NCBI GenBank assembly: GCA_002633005.1
Contig: NMRA01000250.1
Coordinates: 95,534 to 159,533, forward strand
DNA from: Phoronis australis
Taxonomy: Eukaryota; Phoronida; Phoronidae
Reading direction: 5' to 3'
Length of the DNA stretch: 64,000 nucleotides
In this document: one piece after another, positions 34,101-46,100 of the stretch
How the letters are laid out: each line of letters begins with the position of its first letter
How positions within the stretch are numbered: position 1 is the stretch's first letter
Notes under the pieces: model-generated
What the model was told of the DNA's origin: nothing
Databases searched by the model: none
The model's input: only the letters and a program-made list of their open reading frames with translations
Translations under genes and position numbers: made by a program

Positions 34101-37100
34101 CTGGGGTATCATGTTTTGTTCGGACGCCGTTGTTCATAACTGTCTATTGTATCCCATGTTTTATTTATGTCAGAATTCCCTTTTTCGGACCGTTCACACA
34201 TTAGATAGCCCACTCATGTGTCACCTTTCAGTGGCATCCAAAAGGTAAAACAGTTGAAAAATACAAGTCCGTGTTCTCCTAGCTCAAGTTCAGTCACATA
34301 AATTATCTATGCATGAAGAATTGTTAATCAGGCAGAGTGCTAACCCCAGACCGGCAGCAATTAAGAGCACCTTAGCATCGGGTGAACGAGGTACCAACAT
34401 TTGATCATTATAGGAGCACTTAGAGTCCACCTCAGACCTCAGTATATATATATAGGGATATGGACGTCTGCTGTTATCTGCAATCTGGGTGTGACCCCTG
34501 GGGACTTTAAAAGGGGGCCAAAACTGATGAGCTAAATTACTATTCGAGGTATCTGCCAAAACTGATTTAAAACGGCCAATAGTACTGCACTGAGCACCGA
34601 ATGACCCATGACAGACAAAGTGTACTCTGGAGTGGGCCCGGCAGAAACCTATACAAAAAGGACCCCCGAAAAGGAGCTAGCTCATACATTTGAGGTACCG
34701 CAAAAAACAATTCCATGTGATTCAGTTCAAGTCATTGTTCACTAAATGCCCCATGACAGACAAAATGCACTCTGGGTTGTGCCTGCCTGAAATCCCACAA
34801 AATGTCAGCCATCGTATGCCATTCAAAATTTGAGCTAGATTAGATATTTGAGATACCAGCTAAACTGATTTAAAACGAACAATAGTACCGCATTGAACAC
34901 CAAATGACCCATGACAGACCAATTACAATCTGGAAGGTTCCGCCAGAAACCCAGAAAAGACTCGCCAAAAATGGTCTAGGTAGCACTAAAACATTCCTTG
35001 TGAATGAATACATGTCACTGGTCACTAAATGTTCTATGACAAACAAAATACACTCAACCACGGTATACANAATTTTTGCGTGCACTAAAGGCACTGAAAT
35101 CTAGTAAGATATAATAATAAATTTTATTTTAAGGTACTAGAGTCATGTTGTGTACACTTTAAAAGGGGGCCAAAACTGATGAGCTAAATTACTATTCGAG
35201 GTATCTGCCAAAACTGATTTAAAACGACCAATAGTACTGCACTGAGCACCGAATGACCCATGACAGACAAAATATACTCTAGAATAAACCCGACAGAAAC
35301 CTATACAAAAAGAACCCCCGAAAAAAAGCTAGCTCATTCACTTCAATTCATTATTCACTAAATGCCCCATGACAGACAAAATGCACTCTGAATTGCCTGC
35401 CTGAAATCCCACAAAATGTCAGCCATCGTATGCCATTCAAAATTTGAGCTAGATTAGATATTTGAGATACCAGCTAAACTGATTTAAAACGAACAATAGT
35501 ACCGCATTGAACACCAAATGACCCATGACAGACCAATTACAATCTGGAAGGTTCCGCCAGAAACCCAGAAATGACTTGCCAAAAATGGTCTAGGTAGCAC
35601 TAAAACATTCCTTGTGAATGAATACATGTCACTGGTCACTAAATGTTCTATGACAAACAAAATACATTCAACCACGGTATACAATGTTCTCCACGTCTGA
35701 AAATCTAAACAGGTCGCAGGCGCAAAAACTGCAACAAACATGCCGGAACCGCGTGGCAGTCAACGCTCTCCGTAGGTTAGTGTGTGCCTTATTTTTACCC
35801 ACGCACTTCAACAGTAATGCAAACAAATAACTGTGTTTGTTCAACTTTTTATTTTTAAAATGTGACAGTGGAATTATTTACAAACATATCCCAAAATATT
35901 TGTTTAGTCAATGATTTTGAAATGCAAGGACGCGCGTCGGGCCAAACAGGACGCGCGTCCGGCCATGCAGAACGCTGCGACACGTTATTTAAAAGCGGTC
36001 GTGGAGAATACTGGGTATGCCACAGAAAGTTTGAGGTACATTGGATATTCGAGATACCGGCTAAAACTGACAAACAATCGTGCCGCAATTAACCCCAAAT
36101 GACTTATGACAGACAAAATTTTATTTGGAAAGGGTCCGTCTGACGCTCAAAAACTATGTCCAAAAAGGATCTAGCTCATGCATTCCAGGTACCACAATAA
36201 ACAATTCCATGTGATTCAAATAGAAGTTACTGGTTACCAAATGGCCTGTGACAGTCAAAACCCAATCTGGGTTGTACGCGCCAGCCTAAACAATCTCAAC
36301 CACGTAATTCTGAGTGAAAATTTGAAGAATTTCTTCGATAAGAAAGGTGTTGTGATCACCCCCACGTTCTTCGTTTGCAGTTCATGACGAATTTTTGAAT
36401 CCGTGATACTTTCACTTCTGTTCTACTGAATTCCCTCCTTGCTTAAGATAAATAATAGCGACACACCGAGTGCCAATGGGTGATGAATTTTTGAAAGTAC
36501 CTAACTTTGGGATACCAGGAACTGTAAAACAATCAACCCATTATATAATGAAGACTGCAGCTATTGTAGCATAATGAGCTGTAGAAACTGTACCGTGTCT
36601 TCTATTTTAGTCGAGTGGGAAAATATATGACTATGTCACATGGCAAAATACATTAGTACATGATAGTATGTCAATTTAGCCGTGCGTCAAAAAGCGAGAT
36701 ATTTAGATGGTGTGGCGTAATGTCGGAAATAACATCAAAAAAGTGGGACAGTAGACAGTTCATACTGAGCGGGGCAATTTGCGAATACACAGTACGATGT
36801 CAGCAACACGAAGTACTGTATTAGGTACTTTTACAAGTTAAACTTTTCATTTTTATGCGCCCACGTATTTATATATGGGTGCATATTGCCGTCATCTCTG
36901 GGCGTCCGGTGTCCAGGCGTCCGCAGCTGTATCTCCTAAACCCTCACAGGATCTTGATGAAATTTGACAGGTGGATTCCTATGAAGCTACGGCAGATGAC
37001 GACGAATTTCGGACGGATCCGACTACCGGTGTGCCCAGGGGCGGATCCAAGATTTGAGTTAAGGGAGGGCCAGGGCAGAGTATTTAGCCAGGATTTTGCC

Positions 37101-40100
37101 TTTCAGACATTCGCACCTCCGAACTGCTAAATGGAATCTAGGAGAATATTAGAGGGACCATGGCCCCTTGGCCTCCCTCTAAATCCACCACTGCTTAGTG
37201 GCACTTTTATTTGTTTACATTTACCTCTGTATCTTCAAAGGTCCTCAACGGAATTTTGTTAAATTTGAGACAGTAGGCATCTATTAGCGAGATGACGCAA
37301 TCCTTCTGTTTTCGGACGGATTCGTGGTATTTTGAGCCACCTAGTCGCCATTTTTATGCGCCCATATATTTATATGTGGACGCATTATGCCGTCATCTCC
37401 GTCCGTCCGTCCGTCCGTCCGGGCGGCGTCCGTCCGGCGTCCGCTGCTTTATCTCCAAAACCCTTTGACATACGTTCATGAAATTTGGCACATATGTTCC
37501 ATTCATGAATGGGACGGCATGTGCGAACTTTCGGACGGATCCGACTACCGGTGTGCCCCCTAGTGGCAATTTTAGTTTTTTACGCTTACCTTTGTATCTT
37601 CAAAAGTATTGAACGGATTTTCATGAAATTTGGTATGTAGGCACCTATTAGTGAGATGACGCTATCCTACTGTTTTCAGATGGATTCGACGTAGTTTGCG
37701 CCACCTAGTGGCCATTTTTACTGTTTTCGAGTCTGTATTTTTGCGTCCACCCCTCTATCAACCAAACCGCTCAAAGGATGATTGTGAAAATTGGCGTGTA
37801 TGTGCTTACTATAAGGAAGACAGCTGACAATGATTTTCAGACGATTTGGACTACTGTGGCGCCTCCTAGTGGCAGTTTTTTTTTTTTGCGCCCATGGCTG
37901 TATCTCCCAAACCGTTTGCAGGATCTTTACTAAATTTAGCAAGTGTATTTATGTGATGTTGACAACGGACGATGACGACTTTAGGATGATTCTGACTACC
38001 GGTATGCCTCTAGTGGCAATTTTAGTATTTGCCTCTAGTGGCAATTTTAGTATTTTACATTTACCTCTGTATTTTCATAGGTCTTCAGGTGTATACTTTG
38101 TGTTACTTCGTGACTATGAAGGAAAAGTTCCAAGTAGAAATTTGTTTCTGGCATTCTAATGCTGTGCTAATCTGGTATGTTGGTAAATTTGTTTTTAATT
38201 CTATGTTTCTGTGGTGCTTTAAGCAACTGATGTATAGGATGTGCTTGTATTATGAAGATCACTCACATTTTGCCCCTAGCCTATTGAGGAGACAATGACC
38301 ATGCCTTTCCATTTTGCAAAGTACACCATACTACATATATGCCCTCTACTGGCCACTTTATGGTACCAATAAACAACCCTAGAAGGATACCGTATACGGT
38401 GTAATTGTGAGCGCATTTCAACGCTCTGCGTTGCGCTTGTTACTGTTTTTAGCGTCCGCCCTTCTATTAACCAAACTGCTCTAAGGATTGTACAAATTGG
38501 CATGTATGTTCTCCGGGAGAGGAAGGCTGACGATGGCTTTCCGATGTCTCCGGCTACTGCGGCGTCTCCTAGTGGCAGCTTCTTGCGCCCATGGCTGTAT
38601 CTCGTAAAGACTCTGCAGGATCTTTACATAAGTAAGCAAATGTATGTATATGAAGTTGACAACAGACGACGACGACTTTCGGATGGATCTGTATACTGGT
38701 GTGCCCCTAGTGACAATTTTTATTTTTTTGCGTTTACCTCTGTTTTTTCAAAGGAGTTTGCGTATAAAACAATGGTTCGACCCACCTTGGTATACGCCTC
38801 TACTGTTTGGGACCCTTTACCCAAAAAGACATTGCAGCTGTAGAAACAGTACATGGGAGAGCTGCTCGCTGGGTCACGAGACGGTTCAATCGTCTTTCCT
38901 CTGTTGGTTCAATGCTAGAGACCTTACACTGGCCCACCCTCAGTCACAGACGCAAAATCTGTCGGCTTACAAATATGATCTTACTGTCACTGACATCTGT
39001 ACCACTGGTCATCCAGTTATAGTATTCCAATAAATAGGACAGATTACAGGAAAAAGACATTCTTTCCTAGAACAGTCGCGGACAGGAATAGCTTGCCGCG
39101 CTGCATTACATCAGTCGGTTCTCTTGATGTCTTTGTCAGCAATCTATCTGCCTTTCTGAAGTAACATAGTGTGGGGCACCCGCGTACTGACTGCCTTATC
39201 TGTTAAAGATCTAGCTATGTTAACTGACCTCTGAATTGACGTCCACTATTTAAACCTGTCATAGTTGTTCTCGTTTTTGTTGATCCTCGTTGTTATACAG
39301 TGACATAATACTCTGGAGAGAGTGTGGTCACTTAAACCAAGAAAGAAAAGGAAAGAAAGGTCCTCAACGGATTTTAGTGAAAGTTGGCGCATAAGCTTCT
39401 ATTAGTGAGATGACACAATCCTCCCGTTTTCTAACGCATTCGTGGTATTTTCCGTCACATAATGGCCATTTTTACTGTTTTCGAGTCTGTTTTTTGGCGT
39501 CCACCCCTCTATCTTCCAAACCGCTCTAAGGATGATTGTAAAAATTGGCATGTATGTTCTTACCATGAAGGGGAAGGCTGACGATGATTTTCCGATGACT
39601 ACGGCTACTGCGGCTCCTCTTTTTGCACGTGTGCAGTTTCAACGTTCAAACGTTCACCTCCGAATGGGAATTTGAGGTTACGATAACACCCAAAGTGTTC
39701 CGAATGGACATTAGGAAGTGGGGATGGGTGCACACGCTAGCTACCCTAGACTAGAGTACAGTGAAACTTTCTTGGTAGAATGGTGGAAAGAGTCAACGAC
39801 GGCACGCGGGTAACGAAAGTGGTAGTGTTTGATGACATTGAGAACTTTTCAGTGCCCCTAATAGTTTTATTTGCCTGCTGTTCTGTGCAACCTGAAACTT
39901 TTGATACTATTCGTTTGTAGGCGCTGAAATAATGGGATCCAATGATTCTGCCAAGTGGAACCTGCTTCACATGGCATTTGCTGCCTTGACTGGTTTTGGT
40001 TTGTCGACTTTTTCAGTCGACCCATACTTCATGTACAGCAGAGGAGGGTGTGAGTATAAATAAGCGTCAAAGTACTACACATACTAGTACTGCCAAAGTA

Positions 40101-43100
40101 GTTTTAGTTAGATATCATGGCACCACTGAGTAGGGTTTAAGAGTCACATGAACTTCGATGGGAAGATTTTGTCAACCCGCGATGGAAAAGGTTTCATATC
40201 CTCAGCATGACAACTAGAATTCGGGTGATTATTGTCATTATCCAGGCCTGGTTTATTTCTTAGGCATGTAAGTTTGACGTACTTGACTACTGAGAAGCGG
40301 TCATGTGTTCACGAGGAGTTATCTACAAGTAAATCAATATTTCAGCCGAGACGATTTAGAAAAGTAATTATTTTCCCTAAATATTAACAGCATTTTCCAG
40401 AAAATCTGTTGAATAGGATGTGTTAAAATGTGCTTTCTGTCAAAGACGATTTGATTTGGACCACTTTCCGTCACCAAATTGATCTTGTCTTGTTCCTTAC
40501 TCAGTTTAGAAATGGTCTGTGGGCTCATGCAGAAAGAAAACGACCGTCCATTACTTGTTCAACCAATAACGAACTATCATTTTTTTTGAATCACTGAAAT
40601 TACTTCTAATTTAAATAAAGAACAATTTGCGACCAATGTCATAATGGTAAGTGCCATAACAATCTGATATAGAAAGCACGGGTTTAAGGGCGGTTTTGTT
40701 TAGATTTTGTCATTTTCGTATTACTTGCAAATCATTTAGGCTTGGTAGAATACCTCCAACGGAAATGAGAAAATGTATGCTCATTGCAAAATTATCTATT
40801 GTTTCAGGTGGTCCTTATCTTCTGATTTATTATGTAACCCTTTTCCTGACTCTACCACCTATTGTGTTTGTACACATGAAGTTAGGAGGCGTTACAGAAA
40901 GCGGACTTGTGGGAATGTTGGCAAAGCACGTACCGATTTTGACAGGTATACACTAGACTATAATTAGTCTACCATGAACTCTGTCAGATTAAAAGTGATT
41001 TCTGAACTTGGGAAGAACCGACCTGATTGTTTGACATCGAGGTCAAGAAGTTGGCTTGACACTGCGAATCAGTTGCTACGCCATGCCTGGAGTGCGTTCA
41101 ATAACGCTAAGACCTACGCTAGGACCTAGCTAAAATCTAGCCAAAGTTACGTGACTCATTTAAAATACATGGTCATATCTCACGTAACCTCACAAAGTCT
41201 TGCTTTTTAGCGAGGTCCTAGCATTACTGAACGGGAGGCTGGTCTCGTGGAATGATTTACTGTCAGTTCTTCAAAAGCTCAGAAATCACTGAGTAGGGAT
41301 CAAACAAGTTGAGACTATAGTTTAAGAACGGTAAATGGTCTAAATCAAAATTATGTTTTGGCGAAAGGTCGGATTTTGGCGGCTTCGTTCTAACAGAACG
41401 ATGGTTGACACTTGACTACTAACAGTTTCTTTCTGTTTCAAAGAACGAAAAATTAATTGCTTATCGAGATTCAGAAATAATAGTTACGTTGGGGTGTTCA
41501 CCAGGTGGCGAGTCTGTATTGGTGTCGGCTCACCTTGAACTGTAATCGACATTTCGTGAGTCTGCTCAAAAATAGTTTTGCAAAAGTACAATTTGCGAGA
41601 AAAAGAAGCAGATGATGTTATCAAAAGCTTGGAATTGCTTCTGCTGCCCAATATTGGAAGATATTTCATGCTTTTTTCTCCTGAAAATACCACATCTGCT
41701 TACATGTGAAGAGATAACTTGACCTGATCTAAGTATGGAAATGCTCTTGTGTTGACTTACGAAGTGAATGTACACTGATTGGTCGAACACCTAAAAGTAA
41801 GTTGAAACGTGATTGGTAAATACAATGGTTGCAATTTTTACTTTTCTCATAGCTTTTGTAAACAGCCTAGTAATCGAGGACTATGTCCATAACCACGTGA
41901 TATGCTAATATGGGCCAATCCCAAGGACAATAAATATCAGGTTATATGTGGACCGAAGACAATATTGCTCTCACGAGTTCCATATAACCTGATATGCTTG
42001 ACGGTCTGTGTTTGTTTTATTATGCCACCACTGATGCTTCCTTCCTCTTGATTTCTCAAATAAAGACAGAAAAATCAGGAATCCCAACTGNTGATTGTTT
42101 GACATCGAGGTCAAGAAGTTGGCTTGACACTGCGAATCAGTTGCTACGCCATGCATGGAGTGCGTTCAATAACGTTAAGACCTACGCTAGGACCTAGCTA
42201 AAATCTAGCCAAAGTTACGTGATTCATTTAAAATACATGGTCATATCTCACGTAACCTCACGAAGTCTTGCTTTTTAGCGAGGTCCTAGCATTACTGAAC
42301 GGGAGGCTGGTCTCGTGGAATGATTTACTGTCAGTTCTTCAAAAGCTCAGAAATCACTGAGTATGGATCAAACAAGTCGAGACTATAGTTTAAGAACGGT
42401 AAATGGTCTAAATCAAAATTAGGTTTTGGCGAAAGGGCGGATTTTGGCGGCTTCATTCTAACAGAACGATGGTTGACACTTCACTACTAACAGTTTCTTT
42501 CTGTTTCAAAGAACGAAAAATTAATTGCTTATCGAGATTGAGAAATAATAGTTACGTTGGGGTGTTCACCAGGTGGCGAGTCTGTATTGGTGTCGGCTCA
42601 CCTTGAACTGTAATCGACATTTCGTGAGTCTGCTCAAAATTAGTTTTGCAAAAGTACAATTTGCGAGAAAAAGAAGCAGATGATGTTATCAAAAGCTTGG
42701 AATTGCTTCTGCTGCCCAATATTGGAAGATATGTCATGCTTTTTACTCCTGAAAATACCACATCTGCTTACATGTGAAGAGATAACTTGACCTGATCTAA
42801 GTATGGAAATGCTCTTGTGTTGACTTACGAAGTGAATGTACACTGATTGGTCGAACACGTAAAAGTAAGTTGAAACGTGATTGGTAAATACAATGGTTGC
42901 AATTTTTACTTTTCTCATAGCTTTTGTAAACAGCCTAGTAATCGAGGACTATGTCCATAACCACGTGATATGCTAATATGGGCCAATCCCAAGGACAATA
43001 AATATCAGGTTATATGTGGACCGAAGACAATATTGCTCTCACGAGTTCCATATAACCTGATATGCTTGACGGTCTGTGTTTGTTTTATTATGCCACCACT

Positions 43101-46100
43101 GATGCTTCCTTCCTCTTGATTTCTCAAATAAAGACAGAAAAATCAGGAATCCCAACTGCGAATCGAACCACAGGTTTTTAGATTGCTGGTCTAGTGCTCT
43201 AACCATTGACACTGAGCTACTGAGGGCCCGATTTATGTGCAATAACTATTTGCAGCCAATTGTTATGTCATTCATCCCATGAGCGGCATTTCGCCTTTAA
43301 TTTATCGAACGAGATTTGGACAACTATATAATCAGCAATTCACCTGTATGTGTTAATGAGATATAGTAAATAGACGCTAATGTTGGCCAACAGTGAAATA
43401 TATCGAATAAACAGAAAAGCCAGGAACCCCAACTGGGAATCGAATCACAGATCTCTGCCAGTCTAGCGTTCTTGCTCGCACTCAAAATTAATGAAAACGT
43501 GATTTTGGCTAGATTTTCTAGCCGCGAGACAGCCACTGAACGCTACCCCTGTTAACACTGCCTCCAAACAGAATTCAACTGCTTGCTGTTTTAAGACAAA
43601 AGTATGGATTAGTGTTCATGCAATAATAATATTAATCATAACCAATAAAGAGCTGCTGTCAGCAAACGTAGTAAGGGAAATGTAAAACTTAAAGGCGCCT
43701 TTCTGATCATCATCCTTTTATTTCCAGGTGCTGGATTTGCTCAAATGATCTACTGTTTCCTGTATCTTATTTATGTACCCATCTTGGGTGCCAGAGTGTT
43801 TTACTACATGGTAGCTTCAATCGTGCCGGGGGCCTGGGATACGCCTGCAGACCTGAAGTACCCGTGGGATTACTGTGGCTACCCGTTCAATACACCCTCA
43901 TGTCTAACTTCAAAGGACCTGGCGAACAACACGTAAGCAGTCTCTTGAACATAGGCCGTTCAAACCTTTCAGTCTACTTCTGTCTATTTTATGCTGTCAG
44001 TTTTATTATGCAAGTCACAGAACATAACTGTAAGTCCAAATATAAAAACTGAATAAAGTTGAGAAATAAATGAAACATAAACAATCAAGTGTTTTGATCT
44101 TGATTTCTAGTCCAGCACTGTAAATTGACAAGCATTAATTATTATGCGCCCACATATTTATATGTGGTTGCCGTCATCTCTGTCTGGGCGTCCGGCGTCC
44201 GCAGCTGTATTTCCTAAACCCCTCGCAGGATATTGATGCAATTTGGCAGGTGTGTTTTTATCAAGCTGACGACGGATGACGACAAATTTCGGACCTCTCC
44301 GACTACCGGTGTGCCCCCTAGTGGCAATTTTAGTTTTATACGTTTACCTCTGTATCTTCAAAGGAACTCAACGGATTTCCATAACATTTGGCACATAGAC
44401 ATCTATTAGTGACGCTAGCCATTCATCTTCAGATTGATTCAAGGTAGTTTGCGATACCTAGTGGCCATTTTTGTTGTTTTCGAGTCTGTTTTGTGGCGTC
44501 TGTCCCTCTTTTAACTAAACCACTCTACTGTGGGCGCACCCAGTGGGGGCTCGGGAGTTCGAACGAGCACCCCAATTTGGCGAATTGGGCAAAAAGGTCC
44601 GCGAAACAAAGAGTCAGTGTAAAGGAGACAAATGTCCACAAAGCCGACAGGAATTCGGCGCGGATGCACAATCCGTAGGCCTGAACCTCGGGCCCCGTTT
44701 TTTTAGTCCTCGCAGATTTTTTTCAGTAAGAGGTCCGCATACCGAAAAATTCGATCCTCTATATTTTAGCCTGGGTGCGCGCATGCTCTAAGGATGTTTG
44801 TGAAAGTTGTCATGTATGTTCTTTCTATGAAGGGGCGGTTGACGATGATTTTCCGATGACTTCGAGTATTGTGGCGCCTCCTAGTGGTGGTTTTGTTATT
44901 TTGCACCCATACCTGTATCTCCTAAGCCCTCTGCAGGATCTTTATTAAATTTAGCACATGTATTTAAATGAAGTTAACAAGAGAAGACGACGACTTTTAG
45001 ACGTATCCGACGAACACTGTGCCCCCTAGTGACAATTTCAATTTTTTTTTTTCGTTTTCCTCTGTTTCTCTGAAGTTCCTCCACGAATTTTAATGAAATT
45101 TGGTTACTAATGGCTTTCTTTTAAAGAAACAATGAAATTTTCTGGTTTTCAGACAGATTCGACGTATTTTGCACCATCTAGTGGCCATTTTGATGACAAA
45201 AATAAACAACTGTCTAAAAATATACCATTTGCGATGCATTCGTGGGCCCATTTCAACGCTCCGCGTTGCTCTTTTTACTGTTTTCGAGTCTGTTTTTTTA
45301 GCGTCCACCTCTCTATCAACCAAACCATTCTAAGGATAATTTTGAAAATTGGCGTATATGTTCTCAGTGTGATGAGGACGATTGACGATGACAACTTCGA
45401 ATAGTGTGGCGCCTGCTAGTGGTAGTTTTGTTTTGCACCCATAGCTGTATCTCCTAAACCCACTTAGTTAAGTGTATTTATATGAAGCTAACATTAGACG
45501 ACGACAACTTTCAGGTGGACGATTTGCCCCCTTATGGCAATTTCATTTTTTGTTTTCCTTTGTTTCTCTGAAGTTCTTTGACAGATTTTTATGAAATTTA
45601 GTAAATAGCTTTCTATTAAAGAAGCTATGGCATGTTCCGTTTTCTGATGGATTGTACGTTTTGCGCCATCTAGTGGCCATTTTTATGATACAAATAACTC
45701 TAGAAGCACAAGGTTTGCAGTTCATTCGTGGGCGCATTTCTAGGCTCCTCGTTGCTCTTGTTAAACAGGGTGTTAAATATACAAAAGTATTAATATCACT
45801 ATTACTATTTATTATTGTTGTTATTGTTTTTGTTGCTGGTACTGTGCTGTTATTATTATATTTTTGCTGTTATTATCTTTCTTCGATTTACATTTCAGCT
45901 ACTGGACCCCTGCCGAGTCGGAGTTTTACCGGTACATGGTGATAAAAGTTTTTATGTGTTTTTATGCGCCCACAAATTTACATGTGGGTGCATATGCTGG
46001 GCGTCCAGTGTCCATGGCAGTATCTAATAAACCTGTTTCAAGATCATAATGAGATTTTGCAGATGTGTTCGTATGAAGCTGATGACAGAGGGTTACGAGT

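Larger units (their letters stand above)
44141..45958 (+). repeat. Family C modular repeat, copies 5 and 6
   Basis: Head at 44145 ('ATGCGCCCACATATTTATAT'), modules near 44322, 44458, 44881, 45026, 45172, 45415 and 45671, and tails at about 45251 ('TTTCAACGCTCCGCGTTGC') and 45738 ('CTCCTCGTTGCTCTTG'). A family B element sits at 44528-44785, and SLC6-like exon 5 follows closely. Confidence 0.8.

Noticed and set aside
39932-40049. ATG at 39932 as the start of the SLC6-like protein
   Set aside because: It would leave only eight residues before TM1. A splice acceptor lies just upstream and a phase-matched first exon exists at 25068. Kept as an alternative only.
43140-43225. Functional tRNA gene on the minus strand
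   Set aside because: A- and B-box-like sequences exist, but the acceptor and T stems do not pair well, position 33 is not T, and a second degraded copy with the same non-tRNA tail shows it is a SINE.
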